Source of the DNA: JAOZMY01 sp964577975
GTDB taxonomy: Bacteria; Desulfobacterota; S145-22
Assembly: GCA_964577975.1 (NCBI GenBank)
Contig: CAZOBB010000049.1
Location: 1 to 12,978 of the forward strand
DNA: 12,978 bases
Direction: 5' to 3'
The translations under genes and the position numbers were made by a program. This document shows positions 7,030 through 12,978 of this stretch, in pieces (the first letter of the stretch is position 1; every line of letters begins with the position of its first letter). The notes under the pieces are model-generated. The model made no database searches. It was not told where the DNA came from and saw only the letters and a list, made by a program, of their open reading frames with translations.

Positions 7030-8373
7030 TCACCCCACAACACCTCTTCCGCAAAACGGCTTTTTCCCCCAACGATTTCCTCTGTCCACAAAAACCAGTC
7101 CCCCCTGAAAGATGGTACCTTTGACGCGGCCTTTCAACGTTCTCCCCGCGAAAGGAGAATTCTTGCCCTTTGAAAAAAAATCGTCTGGGTTTACCGTCCA
7201 ACATTCAGAAGGATCAAAAAGAACCAAATTTGCCATGTCTCCTTCTGCTATCCCCCCTCTTTCCAGGGCAAGGACCCGCGCAGGGGCAATCGTCATTTTT
7301 TCAATCACCTCTAACGGGGACATCCCGACCTCTTTCCCTGCCTCCAAAACGACAGGCAAGGCCGTCTCAAGCCCCGAAATTCCGCTGCTTGCGTAGTCAA
7401 ACTCGACTGTTTTGGAATGTATGTCATGAGGGGCATGATCCGTCGCAACACAATTGATAACCCCTTCCTTCAAAGCAGACAATAGCGCCTGTCGATCCTC
7501 TTCCTCCCGTAAGGGAGGATTTACCTTGAAAGAGGTATCATAAGCGGAGTGATAGAGATCTTCAACTGTCAAGGAAAGGTGATGAGGGGTCACTTCACTG
7601 GACACAGGTATCCCCTGTGTCTTGGCCCACCGGAGAATATCCACAGAACCTTTGCAACTGACATGAGCAATATGAACGGGTATCTCCAGCCACTGCGCCA
7701 TCAAAACATCCCGCGCCACCATAACACTTTCAGAAACACTGGAAATTCCTGTTAAACCAAGTCGAGTTCCCATCACTCCTTCATGGACACTCCCCCCACC
7801 CGACAGGGAAAGGTCCTCACAGTGATCAATCACCACTATGCCAAATCGCCGAGAATACTCCATAGCTATACGAAGCATCGCTCCGTCACGTATGGGCCAA
7901 CCATCATCGGAAACGGCGACAATACCTGCTTCTTTCATCAAACCAATCTCCGATAGCTGCTTTCCTTTCTGACCTTTTGTAACGGCCCCAATGGGAAGAA
8001 CCTCAATCAACGCCTCCCGCTCCGCCACCTCAAGGATATAGCGCGTAACCGACGGGTTGTCGTTCACGGGAAAGGTATTCGGCATACACGCAACCGTCGT
8101 AAACCCTCCTGCCGCAGCCGCCATGCTCCCCGTCTCGATAGTTTCTTTGTACTCATACCCCGGCTGCCGAAAATGCGTATGAAGATCTATGAGCCCAGGA
8201 AGCACCCAAAGCCCCTCGCAATCCAATACCTCCTCTTCAGGAAACTGAGCGGCAAGAGAGTGCCCCTTTTTGACTATTCGCTTCCCTTGGATCAAAACGT
8301 CACATACCTCTTGGGTACGGGAAGCAGGATCAAAAAGGAGACCTCCTTCAAGAATCACTCGATCTACCCCCAC
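7030..8373 (-). CDS. pyrC: Dihydroorotase, class I (PyrC)
   Basis: A zinc amidohydrolase that interconverts carbamoyl-aspartate and dihydroorotate, the third step of de novo pyrimidine synthesis; cytoplasmic. Length is 447 aa, slightly longer than the usual ~425-430, with the excess in a C-terminal tail after GRVKGTIFQGGLVFVD. Metal ligands are visible: H65 and H67 in DLHTHFRQPG (63-72), the Asp pair D156/D157 in AVSDDGWPI typical of class I, H184 in IDHCED, H237 in HIAHVS, and D312 in ATDHAPH. VTPHHL (261-266) is also present, as is NPPLRE (285-290). The start is GTG at 8373, overlapping the end of pyrB by 26 bases; a second GTG five codons later (8358), preceded by a G-run, is an alternative start that leaves MILEGGLLFDPA, a common N-terminus in the family. 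Translation is probably coupled to pyrB. Confidence 0.96.
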   Translation of the reverse strand: MGVDRVILEGGLLFDPASRTQEVCDVLIQGKRIVKKGHSLAAQFPEEEVLDCEGLWVLPGLIDLHTHFRQPGYEYKETIETGSMAAAAGGFTTVACMPNTFPVNDNPSVTRYILEVAEREALIEVLPIGAVTKGQKGKQLSEIGLMKEAGIVAVSDDGWPIRDGAMLRIAMEYSRRFGIVVIDHCEDLSLSGGGSVHEGVMGTRLGLTGISSVSESVMVARDVLMAQWLEIPVHIAHVSCKGSVDILRWAKTQGIPVSSEVTPHHLSLTVEDLYHSAYDTSFKVNPPLREEEDRQALLSALKEGVINCVATDHAPHDIHSKTVEFDYASSGISGLETALPVVLEAGKEVGMSPLEVIEKMTIAPARVLALERGGIAEGDMANLVLFDPSECWTVNPDDFFSKGKNSPFAGRTLKGRVKGTIFQGGLVFVDRGNRWGKKPFCGRGVVG

Positions 8374-9286
8374 AAATAAGATAGAGTAAGGCCATTCTCA
8401 CGGCCAATCCATTTTCCACCTGATCAAGGATGAGGGATCGGTCTCCATCCGCCACTTCTGGCGAAACTTCTACTCCTCGATTGATGGGTCCAGGATGCAT
8501 GACAAGCACGCCCGGCTTGCACATTGCCATTCGTTCTTTTGTCAAGCCATAGAATCTAGTGTACTCCGTGAGAGATGGGAAAAACCCCCTTTCCTGTCGC
8601 TCCAACTGAATACGAAGCATCATCACAACATCAAGCTCGGAAAGAAGCTTATCAAAATCAGTCGTTACTTCCACCCCCATCGTCTCGATTCCTCTAGGGA
8701 TCAACGTTGGAGGACCGCAAACTGCCACCTCCGCTCCCATTTTTTTCAAGCACAAAATATTCGACCGAGCCACCCTGCTATGTTTAATATCGCCCACAAT
8801 CCCAATCTTCTTCCCATCCACGCCTCCCAAGTGTTCGACCATCGTATAGAGATCCAAAAGGGCCTGCGTCGGGTGTTCATGGGCGCCATCACCTGCATTG
8901 ATTACGGGAACATCCACATGACGGGCAAGAAAATGGGGCGCTCCCGCGGCGCTATGCCGTAATATCAACAGATCGGGATGCATAACTCGGAGGTTTTTCA
9001 CCGTATCCAGCAGTGTCTCACCTTTTACGACACTACTTGCGGAGGACGAAATGTTGATGGTATCCGCGCTCAGGCGCTTCGCGGCCAATTCGAACGACGT
9101 GCGCGTACGCGTGCTCGGCTCAAAAAAAAGGTTGATGATTGTTTTTCCCCGAAGGGTCGGAACCTTTTTGATGTCCCTTCTAGAGATCTCCTTAAATGCC
9201 TTCGCCGTATCTAATACGAGACGAATTTCTTCAACACGTAGTCCTTCAATACCTAGAAGATTTTTATGGGAAAAGGTAACATTCAT
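8348..9286 (-). CDS. pyrB: Aspartate carbamoyltransferase catalytic subunit (PyrB)
   Basis: Joins carbamoyl phosphate and aspartate to carbamoyl-aspartate, the committed step of pyrimidine synthesis. The 312-aa length is typical. Catalytic signatures are FFEPSTRTRTSFE (54-66) with the carbamoyl-phosphate loop STRTR, the SSVVKGE loop (84-90) with K88, HSAAGAPHFLA (111-121), NAGDGAHEHPTQALLDL (130-146) and MHPGPINRG (263-271). No regulatory subunit gene (pyrI) is adjacent. It heads the pyrB-pyrC-corC-like operon. The ATG at 9286 has no Shine-Dalgarno within the normal distance; a G-rich AGAGGGG lies about 19 bases upstream and near the predicted transcription start, so the mRNA leader may be only about 20 bases. 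I see no PyrR-type attenuator in so short a leader. Confidence 0.97.
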   Translation of the reverse strand: MNVTFSHKNLLGIEGLRVEEIRLVLDTAKAFKEISRRDIKKVPTLRGKTIINLFFEPSTRTRTSFELAAKRLSADTINISSSASSVVKGETLLDTVKNLRVMHPDLLILRHSAAGAPHFLARHVDVPVINAGDGAHEHPTQALLDLYTMVEHLGGVDGKKIGIVGDIKHSRVARSNILCLKKMGAEVAVCGPPTLIPRGIETMGVEVTTDFDKLLSELDVVMMLRIQLERQERGFFPSLTEYTRFYGLTKERMAMCKPGVLVMHPGPINRGVEVSPEVADGDRSLILDQVENGLAVRMALLYLICGGRSSDS

Positions 9287-9312
9287 TTTTAATTCGTTGT
9301 CGAACCCCTCTT

Positions 9313-9340
9313 ATTATATCACGAAAAACCTTTTTGAAAA
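9313..9340 (-). promoter_or_regulatory. Extended -10 promoter for the pyrBC operon
   Basis: On the minus strand a perfect TATAAT (9313-9318) is preceded by TGA, giving the TGnTATAAT extended -10 form. A weak -35, TTTTCA (9335-9340), lies 16 bases further upstream. The predicted start near 9306 leaves a leader of only about 20 bases before pyrB. Confidence 0.6.
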
Positions 9341-9379
9341 GAGATCCTTTACATTTTCTTTCCTTCGGGCCCTTGTATC

Positions 9380-9408
9380 TTGACAAACCCAAATTCTCAG
9401 CATAGACT
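9380..9408 (+). promoter_or_regulatory. Sigma-70-type promoter for the acyl-CoA synthetase gene
   Basis: Perfect TTGACA (9380-9385), 17 bases, then TAGACT (9403-9408), which matches four of six -10 positions. The start would be near 9415, giving a leader of about 55 bases ending in a strong ribosome binding site. It lies in the 183-base gap shared with the divergent pyrB promoter. Confidence 0.6.
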
Positions 9409-9457
9409 GTAAGGAAATACTACATAATTTCAGATATTGAAGGAAATTCTACTGCTC

Positions 9458-9463
9458 AGGAGG
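9458..9463 (+). promoter_or_regulatory. Ribosome binding site deciding the acyl-CoA synthetase start
   Basis: A perfect AGGAGG six bases before the ATG at 9470. It rules out the upstream TTG at 9437, which would add 11 residues with no family similarity. Confidence 0.85.
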
Positions 9464-9469
9464 ATTACT

Positions 9470-11599
9470 ATGGACAACTCATTAGAAAAAATATTCAATC
9501 CCTCCTCCATTGCGATCGTCGGCGCATCGGAAACGCCGGGAAAAGCGGCCGAACGACGGACACGAAGTCTCTTGGAAGGAGGTTATGGGGGAAAGATTTT
9601 TCTCATCAACCCAAAGCGTGAAATGTTATTTGGTCGGAAAACGTATCCTTCCCTTTCAGATGTTCCCGAGCAGGTAGATTTGGTTATGATCGTCATCCCG
9701 GCCCCCTTAATCCCAAATGTAATTGGCCAATGCGTGGAAAAAGGGGCAAAAGGAGCAATTATCATCACGGCAGGCTTGGGAGAAACGGGAAAAGAGGGAA
9801 AGGAAATAGAATCCCAAATCCTAGAAAACGCCGCAAAGGGAAATGTTCGGATTATCGGTCCCAACTGCAGTGGTATGTATAGCCGATCCGCCCAGATGAA
9901 CCTCCTCGGAGTCCCTCCCATCAAACCTGGCCCAGTCGCTATTATCGCTCAAAGCGGAAACATCATCGATTCCCTGACTCACTATGCCAAGGTACGAGGG
10001 ATAGGGTTCAGCAAGATCATCAGCGCTGGAAATGCGATTGGCGTAAAATTCCACGAATACGTTGAATACTTGGGAAACGATCCCGACACCAAAGTCATCT
10101 GCATCTATATGGAAGGAATCTCTGAAGGGGACAAACTGGTTATCGCCGCCCGCAAAGTAACCCGTAAAAAACCCATCATCATCCTCAAGGTGGGACGATC
10201 GGGAGCAGGCGCGCGAGCCGCGGCTTCCCATACGGGATCGCTTGCCGCAGACGATAAGATCGTCCAAGCCGCTTTTCAGCAGGCAGGAATCCTTCGTGTC
10301 ACCAACGTGGATTCGATGTTCGATCTCGCTGAATGTTTTAGTCTCCTCCCCCTACCAAAAGGCCGCCGGGTCGCTATTCTATCGGAGGGCGGGGGCGACA
10401 ATTCCGTGGCTGCCGATAACGCTGAATCTTATGGACTCGAAGTTCCCGTTCTCTCCGAAGCTACGCAAGAAAAAATTCGCCCTTTTCTCTTGAAAGGAAT
10501 GCCAGCTCAAAACCCCATCGACTACGGGGGAACGGCAGAGGAAAATCCACACATGATCACCGAGTGTTGCAAGGTCTGCATGGAAACCGACGAGGTAGAC
10601 GCCTTGTATATCACCGGTTTTTTTGGGGGATTTAAAGAAATCATCGCACCCCATGTGGAGACCTTAGAAATCCAAACGGCAAAAGACCTCACGAACTTCG
10701 TGAAAAAATATCAAAAACCCCTTGTGATGCACACGAGTTTTGCCCACGAGCCTTTTGAATCCATCCGAATCCTAAAAGAAAATGGAATTCCCGTCTTCTC
10801 TTCGTCGGAACGCGCCGCCTTTTGTCTTGGAGCCATGGCCAAAGCTGCGGAAAGGATTCACGAAGGAGAAGGTGAGCCGGTGGAAAGTCTGTCCGGCAAG
10901 CGAAACCCCCTTGCTGCGGAAATCCTAGGTTCCCTCGAAAGGAAAGGGATCCAAAACGTTCTGGAAACTGAGGCGAGAGAAATCCTCAAGGCGTACAATA
11001 TCCAAGTCCCAGAAGCCTACCTCGCCAAAACCCCGGAAGAGGCCGCTCAGATTGCCGAAAAAATGGGATTCCCCATCGCAATAAAAATCGTTTCTCGGAA
11101 GATCCTCCACAAATCGGACGTGGGAGGAGTCAAAATCAATCTTTCTACCCCGACAGAAGTAACGGCCGCTTATCAAGAAATCATGGAAAATGTCGCGCGG
11201 TCCGTCCCAAAAGACGACATAGAAGGCATCCTCATAACCCCCATGGCACCCGAGGGTCAGGAATGTATCGTGGGTATGACACGCAATCCCCAGTTCGGCC
11301 CCGTCATCATGTTCGGGTTGGGCGGCATCTTTGTCGAAGTCCTCAGAGATGTAACCTTTCGGATTGCACCCTTGTCCCCAAAAGACGCGGATGAGATGAT
11401 CCGTTCCATCAAAGGGTACCCCATCCTTCAAGGGATCCGAGGGCAAGCCCCAAAAGACATCGGTGCCATTCTCGATATTTTGTTAGGGATCTCACGGCTA
11501 GCCGTGGACAATCCCGAAATAGCGGAGATGGATCTCAACCCCGTGATCGTCCACGAAAAAGGGGCCTCCATTGTTGACGCAAGGATGATTTTAGGTTAG
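9470..11599 (+). CDS. Acyl/acetyl-CoA synthetase, ADP-forming (fused alpha-beta)
   Basis: A 709-aa fused NDP-forming acyl-CoA synthetase that interconverts acyl-CoA + ADP + Pi with the acid + CoA + ATP; in anaerobes it often runs towards ATP. The N-terminal CoA-binding domain (about 5-130) begins with FNPSSIAIVGASETPGK (9-25). A succinyl-CoA-ligase-like domain (about 150-460) includes IAQSGN (159-164) and GARAAASHTGSLA, where H254 corresponds to the phosphorylated swinging histidine of the family. A linker is followed by an ATP-grasp domain (about 485-709) with EAREILKAYNIQVPE (501-515), ILHKSDVGGV (545-554), GMTRNPQFGPVIMFGLGG (602-619) and EMDLNPV (686-692). All expected parts are present in the alpha-then-beta order. 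Acyl preference (acetyl, propionyl, aryl) cannot be read. The crotonase gene follows 111 bases downstream and a shared acyl-CoA pathway is plausible. Acyl-lysine GNAT regulation, as in protein acetyltransferase fusions, does not apply because no GNAT domain is fused. Confidence 0.94.
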   Translation: MDNSLEKIFNPSSIAIVGASETPGKAAERRTRSLLEGGYGGKIFLINPKREMLFGRKTYPSLSDVPEQVDLVMIVIPAPLIPNVIGQCVEKGAKGAIIITAGLGETGKEGKEIESQILENAAKGNVRIIGPNCSGMYSRSAQMNLLGVPPIKPGPVAIIAQSGNIIDSLTHYAKVRGIGFSKIISAGNAIGVKFHEYVEYLGNDPDTKVICIYMEGISEGDKLVIAARKVTRKKPIIILKVGRSGAGARAAASHTGSLAADDKIVQAAFQQAGILRVTNVDSMFDLAECFSLLPLPKGRRVAILSEGGGDNSVAADNAESYGLEVPVLSEATQEKIRPFLLKGMPAQNPIDYGGTAEENPHMITECCKVCMETDEVDALYITGFFGGFKEIIAPHVETLEIQTAKDLTNFVKKYQKPLVMHTSFAHEPFESIRILKENGIPVFSSSERAAFCLGAMAKAAERIHEGEGEPVESLSGKRNPLAAEILGSLERKGIQNVLETEAREILKAYNIQVPEAYLAKTPEEAAQIAEKMGFPIAIKIVSRKILHKSDVGGVKINLSTPTEVTAAYQEIMENVARSVPKDDIEGILITPMAPEGQECIVGMTRNPQFGPVIMFGLGGIFVEVLRDVTFRIAPLSPKDADEMIRSIKGYPILQGIRGQAPKDIGAILDILLGISRLAVDNPEIAEMDLNPVIVHEKGASIVDARMILG

Positions 11600-11652
11600 G
11601 GGACTAGGTTAAAACTCCGAAGTCTAAAGAATCAGCTCGATAACCTAAAATC
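11587..11652 (+). repeat. 12-bp perfect inverted repeat spanning the synthetase stop codon and intergenic gap
   Basis: GATTTTAGGTTA (11587-11598) pairs perfectly with TAACCTAAAATC (11641-11652), with a 42-base loop. The left arm includes most of the last codons and the TAG stop of the acyl-CoA synthetase. The core TAGGTTA is repeated directly at 11605-11611, so the right arm could pair with either copy. There is no U-tract after the right arm, so it does not look like a Rho-independent terminator. The rest of the 111-base gap (11600-11710) is A-rich, with no clear promoter, ending in AAGGAG seven bases before the crotonase ATG. Function is unknown; an RNA structure or a protein site are both possible. 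Confidence 0.55.
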
Positions 11653-11710
11653 GTAAAAGGGACTAAACGAACGGAACAAACGAGACAAACCATATTCAAG
11701 GAGTCTACCA

Positions 11711-12475
11711 ATGAACTACGAATGCATCATCTACGAAAAAACGGATGGGGTGGCCCTCATCAAGCTCAACCGCCCGCAGGTCTTGAACGCCATGAATAAA
11801 CAGCTATGGCTCGATTTGGAAGATGCCCTTCAAGATGCCTTAGAAGACACATCCGTAAAAGCCGTCATCTTTACGGGTGAAGGCCGCGCCTTTTCCACCG
11901 GCGCCGACTTGAAAGACTCCAAAGGGCGAACCCTCACCGCCTACCGGGATTATCTCATCCATCTACAGGAGGTCTCGCGCCGCATTATTCGATTTCCTAA
12001 ACCAACCATTGCGGCCGTCAATGGGTACGCCTTGGGATCCGGATACGAACTTTCCCTCGCCTGCGACATCCGCATCGCCGCGGAAAGCGCCAAATTTGGT
12101 TCTCCTGAAGCAAGGGTTTCATCCTCCGTCACGGGTGGAGCCATGCGGCTTCTCCAAGACCTCGTCGGGCCAGGCAAGGCGAAAGAACTTTTGTTCACGT
12201 GTGATTACATCGACGGAAAGGAAGCGGAAAGGATCGGGCTCGTCAATAAGACCGTTCCGGATGAAAGACTCATGGAAGAGGCCTTGGCAATGGCACGAAA
12301 GATAACGGAAAACTCTGCTTTCTCTATCCATCTCATTAAAAAGGGCCTCAACATGGCTCACGAAGTGAGCCTCGAAGCCTTGATGGATTATGAAGTTGAG
12401 GCATGCCTCGCCACCGTCTCTGCCCCGGAGCGTCAGGAAAAATTGGAAGAGTTCGCGCAACGGAAGAAAAAATAG
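11711..12475 (+). CDS. Enoyl-CoA hydratase/isomerase (crotonase) family protein
   Basis: A 254-aa crotonase, usual length about 260. The oxyanion-hole segments are visible: GRAFSTGADLKD (58-69) and NGYALGSGYELSLACDI (104-120). The two acidic residues used for hydration in rat enoyl-CoA hydratase (Glu144 and Glu164) have counterparts in E113 (GYEL) and E133 (SPEAR), so water addition to a 2-enoyl-CoA is chemically possible. The loop after E133 reads RVSSSVTGGAMRL instead of the usual IPGxGGTQRL, so the substrate pocket may differ from the standard fatty-acid enzyme. The ATG has AAGGAG seven bases upstream (11698-11703). It follows the ADP-forming acyl-CoA synthetase on the same strand, probably in one transcript, which suggests beta-oxidation-like or aromatic acyl-CoA breakdown. 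Isomerase or hydrolase activity remains possible. Confidence 0.93.
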   Translation: MNYECIIYEKTDGVALIKLNRPQVLNAMNKQLWLDLEDALQDALEDTSVKAVIFTGEGRAFSTGADLKDSKGRTLTAYRDYLIHLQEVSRRIIRFPKPTIAAVNGYALGSGYELSLACDIRIAAESAKFGSPEARVSSSVTGGAMRLLQDLVGPGKAKELLFTCDYIDGKEAERIGLVNKTVPDERLMEEALAMARKITENSAFSIHLIKKGLNMAHEVSLEALMDYEVEACLATVSAPERQEKLEEFAQRKKK

Positions 12476-12500
12476 GGAAGAGGCCTTCCCTCTTCCCTAT
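12472..12500 (-). terminator. Rho-independent terminator for the universal stress protein gene
   Basis: A 12-bp perfect stem, ATAGGGAAGAGG (12472-12483) and CCTCTTCCCTAT (12489-12500), with a 5-base loop. Read on the minus strand it is followed directly by TTTTTTCTTCC, a good U-tract. On the plus strand no T-run follows, so it suits the minus-strand gene ending at 12528. The stem includes the crotonase stop codon and the T-tract is the complement of its last Lys codons. It may also protect the crotonase mRNA 3' end. Confidence 0.82.
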
Positions 12501-12527
12501 CCCTGCCACTTTCAAAGGCGACATCCG

Positions 12528-12978
12528 CTAGCTTTCCGCAAGCACATCCTCCTCGGTAAACGAAAGTTCCCCTTTCTCCTTAGGCAAAGGCACCACAAGA
12601 ACAGGTTTTCGAATGTTCCTTAAAACGCGTTGGGCCACACGACCAAGGAACGTATAAGTAAAAATCTCTTTGCTATGGGTCCCCATAACCACCATATCTA
12701 CGTCTGCCTCATCCGCCTTTTTCAGGATTTCCACGGATGGGTCTCCCTCCATGACTTCGATGGTGATCCTTTCTTTCAGCTTTTTTGCCTGTTCTTCGTC
12801 CAGTTCTTTTTGGCTGAAAGAGTCGATGCGTTTTTCAAGCCTCTCGATGACTTGGCGCCGATTTTCTTCCCTCAGTTTATGAAAGGTCCCTTCACCCATC
12901 TGCGTAATGACGGGAACCTCACCCACCGGGTCGAGCTTTTTCAACACGGAGAGGATGTGGATTTGGGCGTCGAAGGCA
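12528..12978 (-). CDS. Universal stress protein, UspA family (5' end outside window)
   Basis: The minus-strand frame is open to the right edge, giving 149 residues; the first visible ones, AFDAQIHILSVLKKLDP, match the strand after helix 1 of UspA proteins, so about 30 N-terminal residues (including the VPVDGS strand) are outside. An internal GTG at 12947 is not the true start. The middle is a charged helix (about REENRRQVIERLEKRI), then IEVMEGDPSVEILKKADEADVDMVVMGTHS and a C-terminal RNIRKPVLVVP strand. The usual ATP-binding motif GxxG-9x-G(S/T) is altered: the second Gly is Ser (MGTHSKE) and the last pair is GR (FLGRVAQRV), so ATP binding is doubtful. It ends in an extra acidic tail (ELSFTEEDVLAES). 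Role: stress or energy-state signalling in the cytoplasm, by family only. Confidence 0.92.
   Translation of the reverse strand, partial: AFDAQIHILSVLKKLDPVGEVPVITQMGEGTFHKLREENRRQVIERLEKRIDSFSQKELDEEQAKKLKERITIEVMEGDPSVEILKKADEADVDMVVMGTHSKEIFTYTFLGRVAQRVLRNIRKPVLVVPLPKEKGELSFTEEDVLAES

Noticed and set aside
6993..7091. Extended N-terminus for the CorC-like protein
   Set aside because: The added residues are the out-of-frame pyrC tail; a GAGG-preceded ATG at 6992 gives the family's normal start.
9437..9469. TTG start for the acyl-CoA synthetase
   Set aside because: A perfect AGGAGG sits six bases before the ATG at 9470, and the 11 extra residues match nothing in the family.
11574..11602. 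TTGACG as the -35 of a separate crotonase promoter
   Set aside because: The hexamer 17 bases downstream is TAGGGG, a poor -10, so a separate promoter is not supported.
1..12978. tRNA, rRNA, CRISPR, insertion sequence or phage features
   Set aside because: I found no tandem spacer-repeat pattern, transposase-like coding sequence or tRNA-like cloverleaf; nearly all the DNA is accounted for by ordinary genes.

Overview
The window holds nine protein genes (two cut by the window edges) packed into five transcription units. The gene set suggests an anaerobic, possibly syntrophic bacterium of the Desulfobacterota (old Deltaproteobacteria): an ADP-forming acyl-CoA synthetase, a crotonase, a molybdenum hydroxylase and STAS / ATPase-GNAT signalling genes. 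This placement is inference from gene content and gene style; there is no rRNA or other phylogenetic marker to fix it.

Left part, minus strand, 4962 to 1: a four-gene operon with overlapping or touching genes. It encodes a STAS anti-sigma-factor antagonist, a protein joining a degenerate RsbW-like ATPase domain to a GNAT-like acetyltransferase region, a HisC-like PLP aminotransferase, and the molybdopterin-binding large subunit of a xanthine dehydrogenase/aldehyde oxidase-type hydroxylase. The last gene runs off the left edge just after its catalytic glutamate. A partner-switching module fused to an acetyltransferase and co-transcribed with metabolic enzymes is the most unusual thing here. 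The DNA of this operon is much richer in G+C than the rest of the window, and the change is gradual across the first two genes.

Middle: rlmN (23S rRNA/tRNA adenine C2 methyltransferase) is divergent from the STAS operon, with back-to-back promoters in a 150-base gap. It converges on a minus-strand pyrB-pyrC-corC-like operon (9286 to 6171): aspartate carbamoyltransferase, dihydroorotase and a soluble CBS-pair/CorC protein. pyrB and pyrC catalyse two successive steps of pyrimidine synthesis.

Right part: from a 183-base divergent gap carrying promoters in both directions, a plus-strand pair encodes a fused ADP-forming acyl-CoA synthetase (709 aa) and an enoyl-CoA hydratase/isomerase. Together they fit acyl-CoA breakdown with ATP gained by substrate-level phosphorylation. 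A 12-bp inverted repeat lies between them. A minus-strand universal stress protein gene enters from the right edge and ends at a strong hairpin terminator whose U-tract is encoded inside the tail of the crotonase gene.

I saw no RNA genes, CRISPR arrays, insertion sequences or origins. No gene-free stretch exceeds 300 bases.
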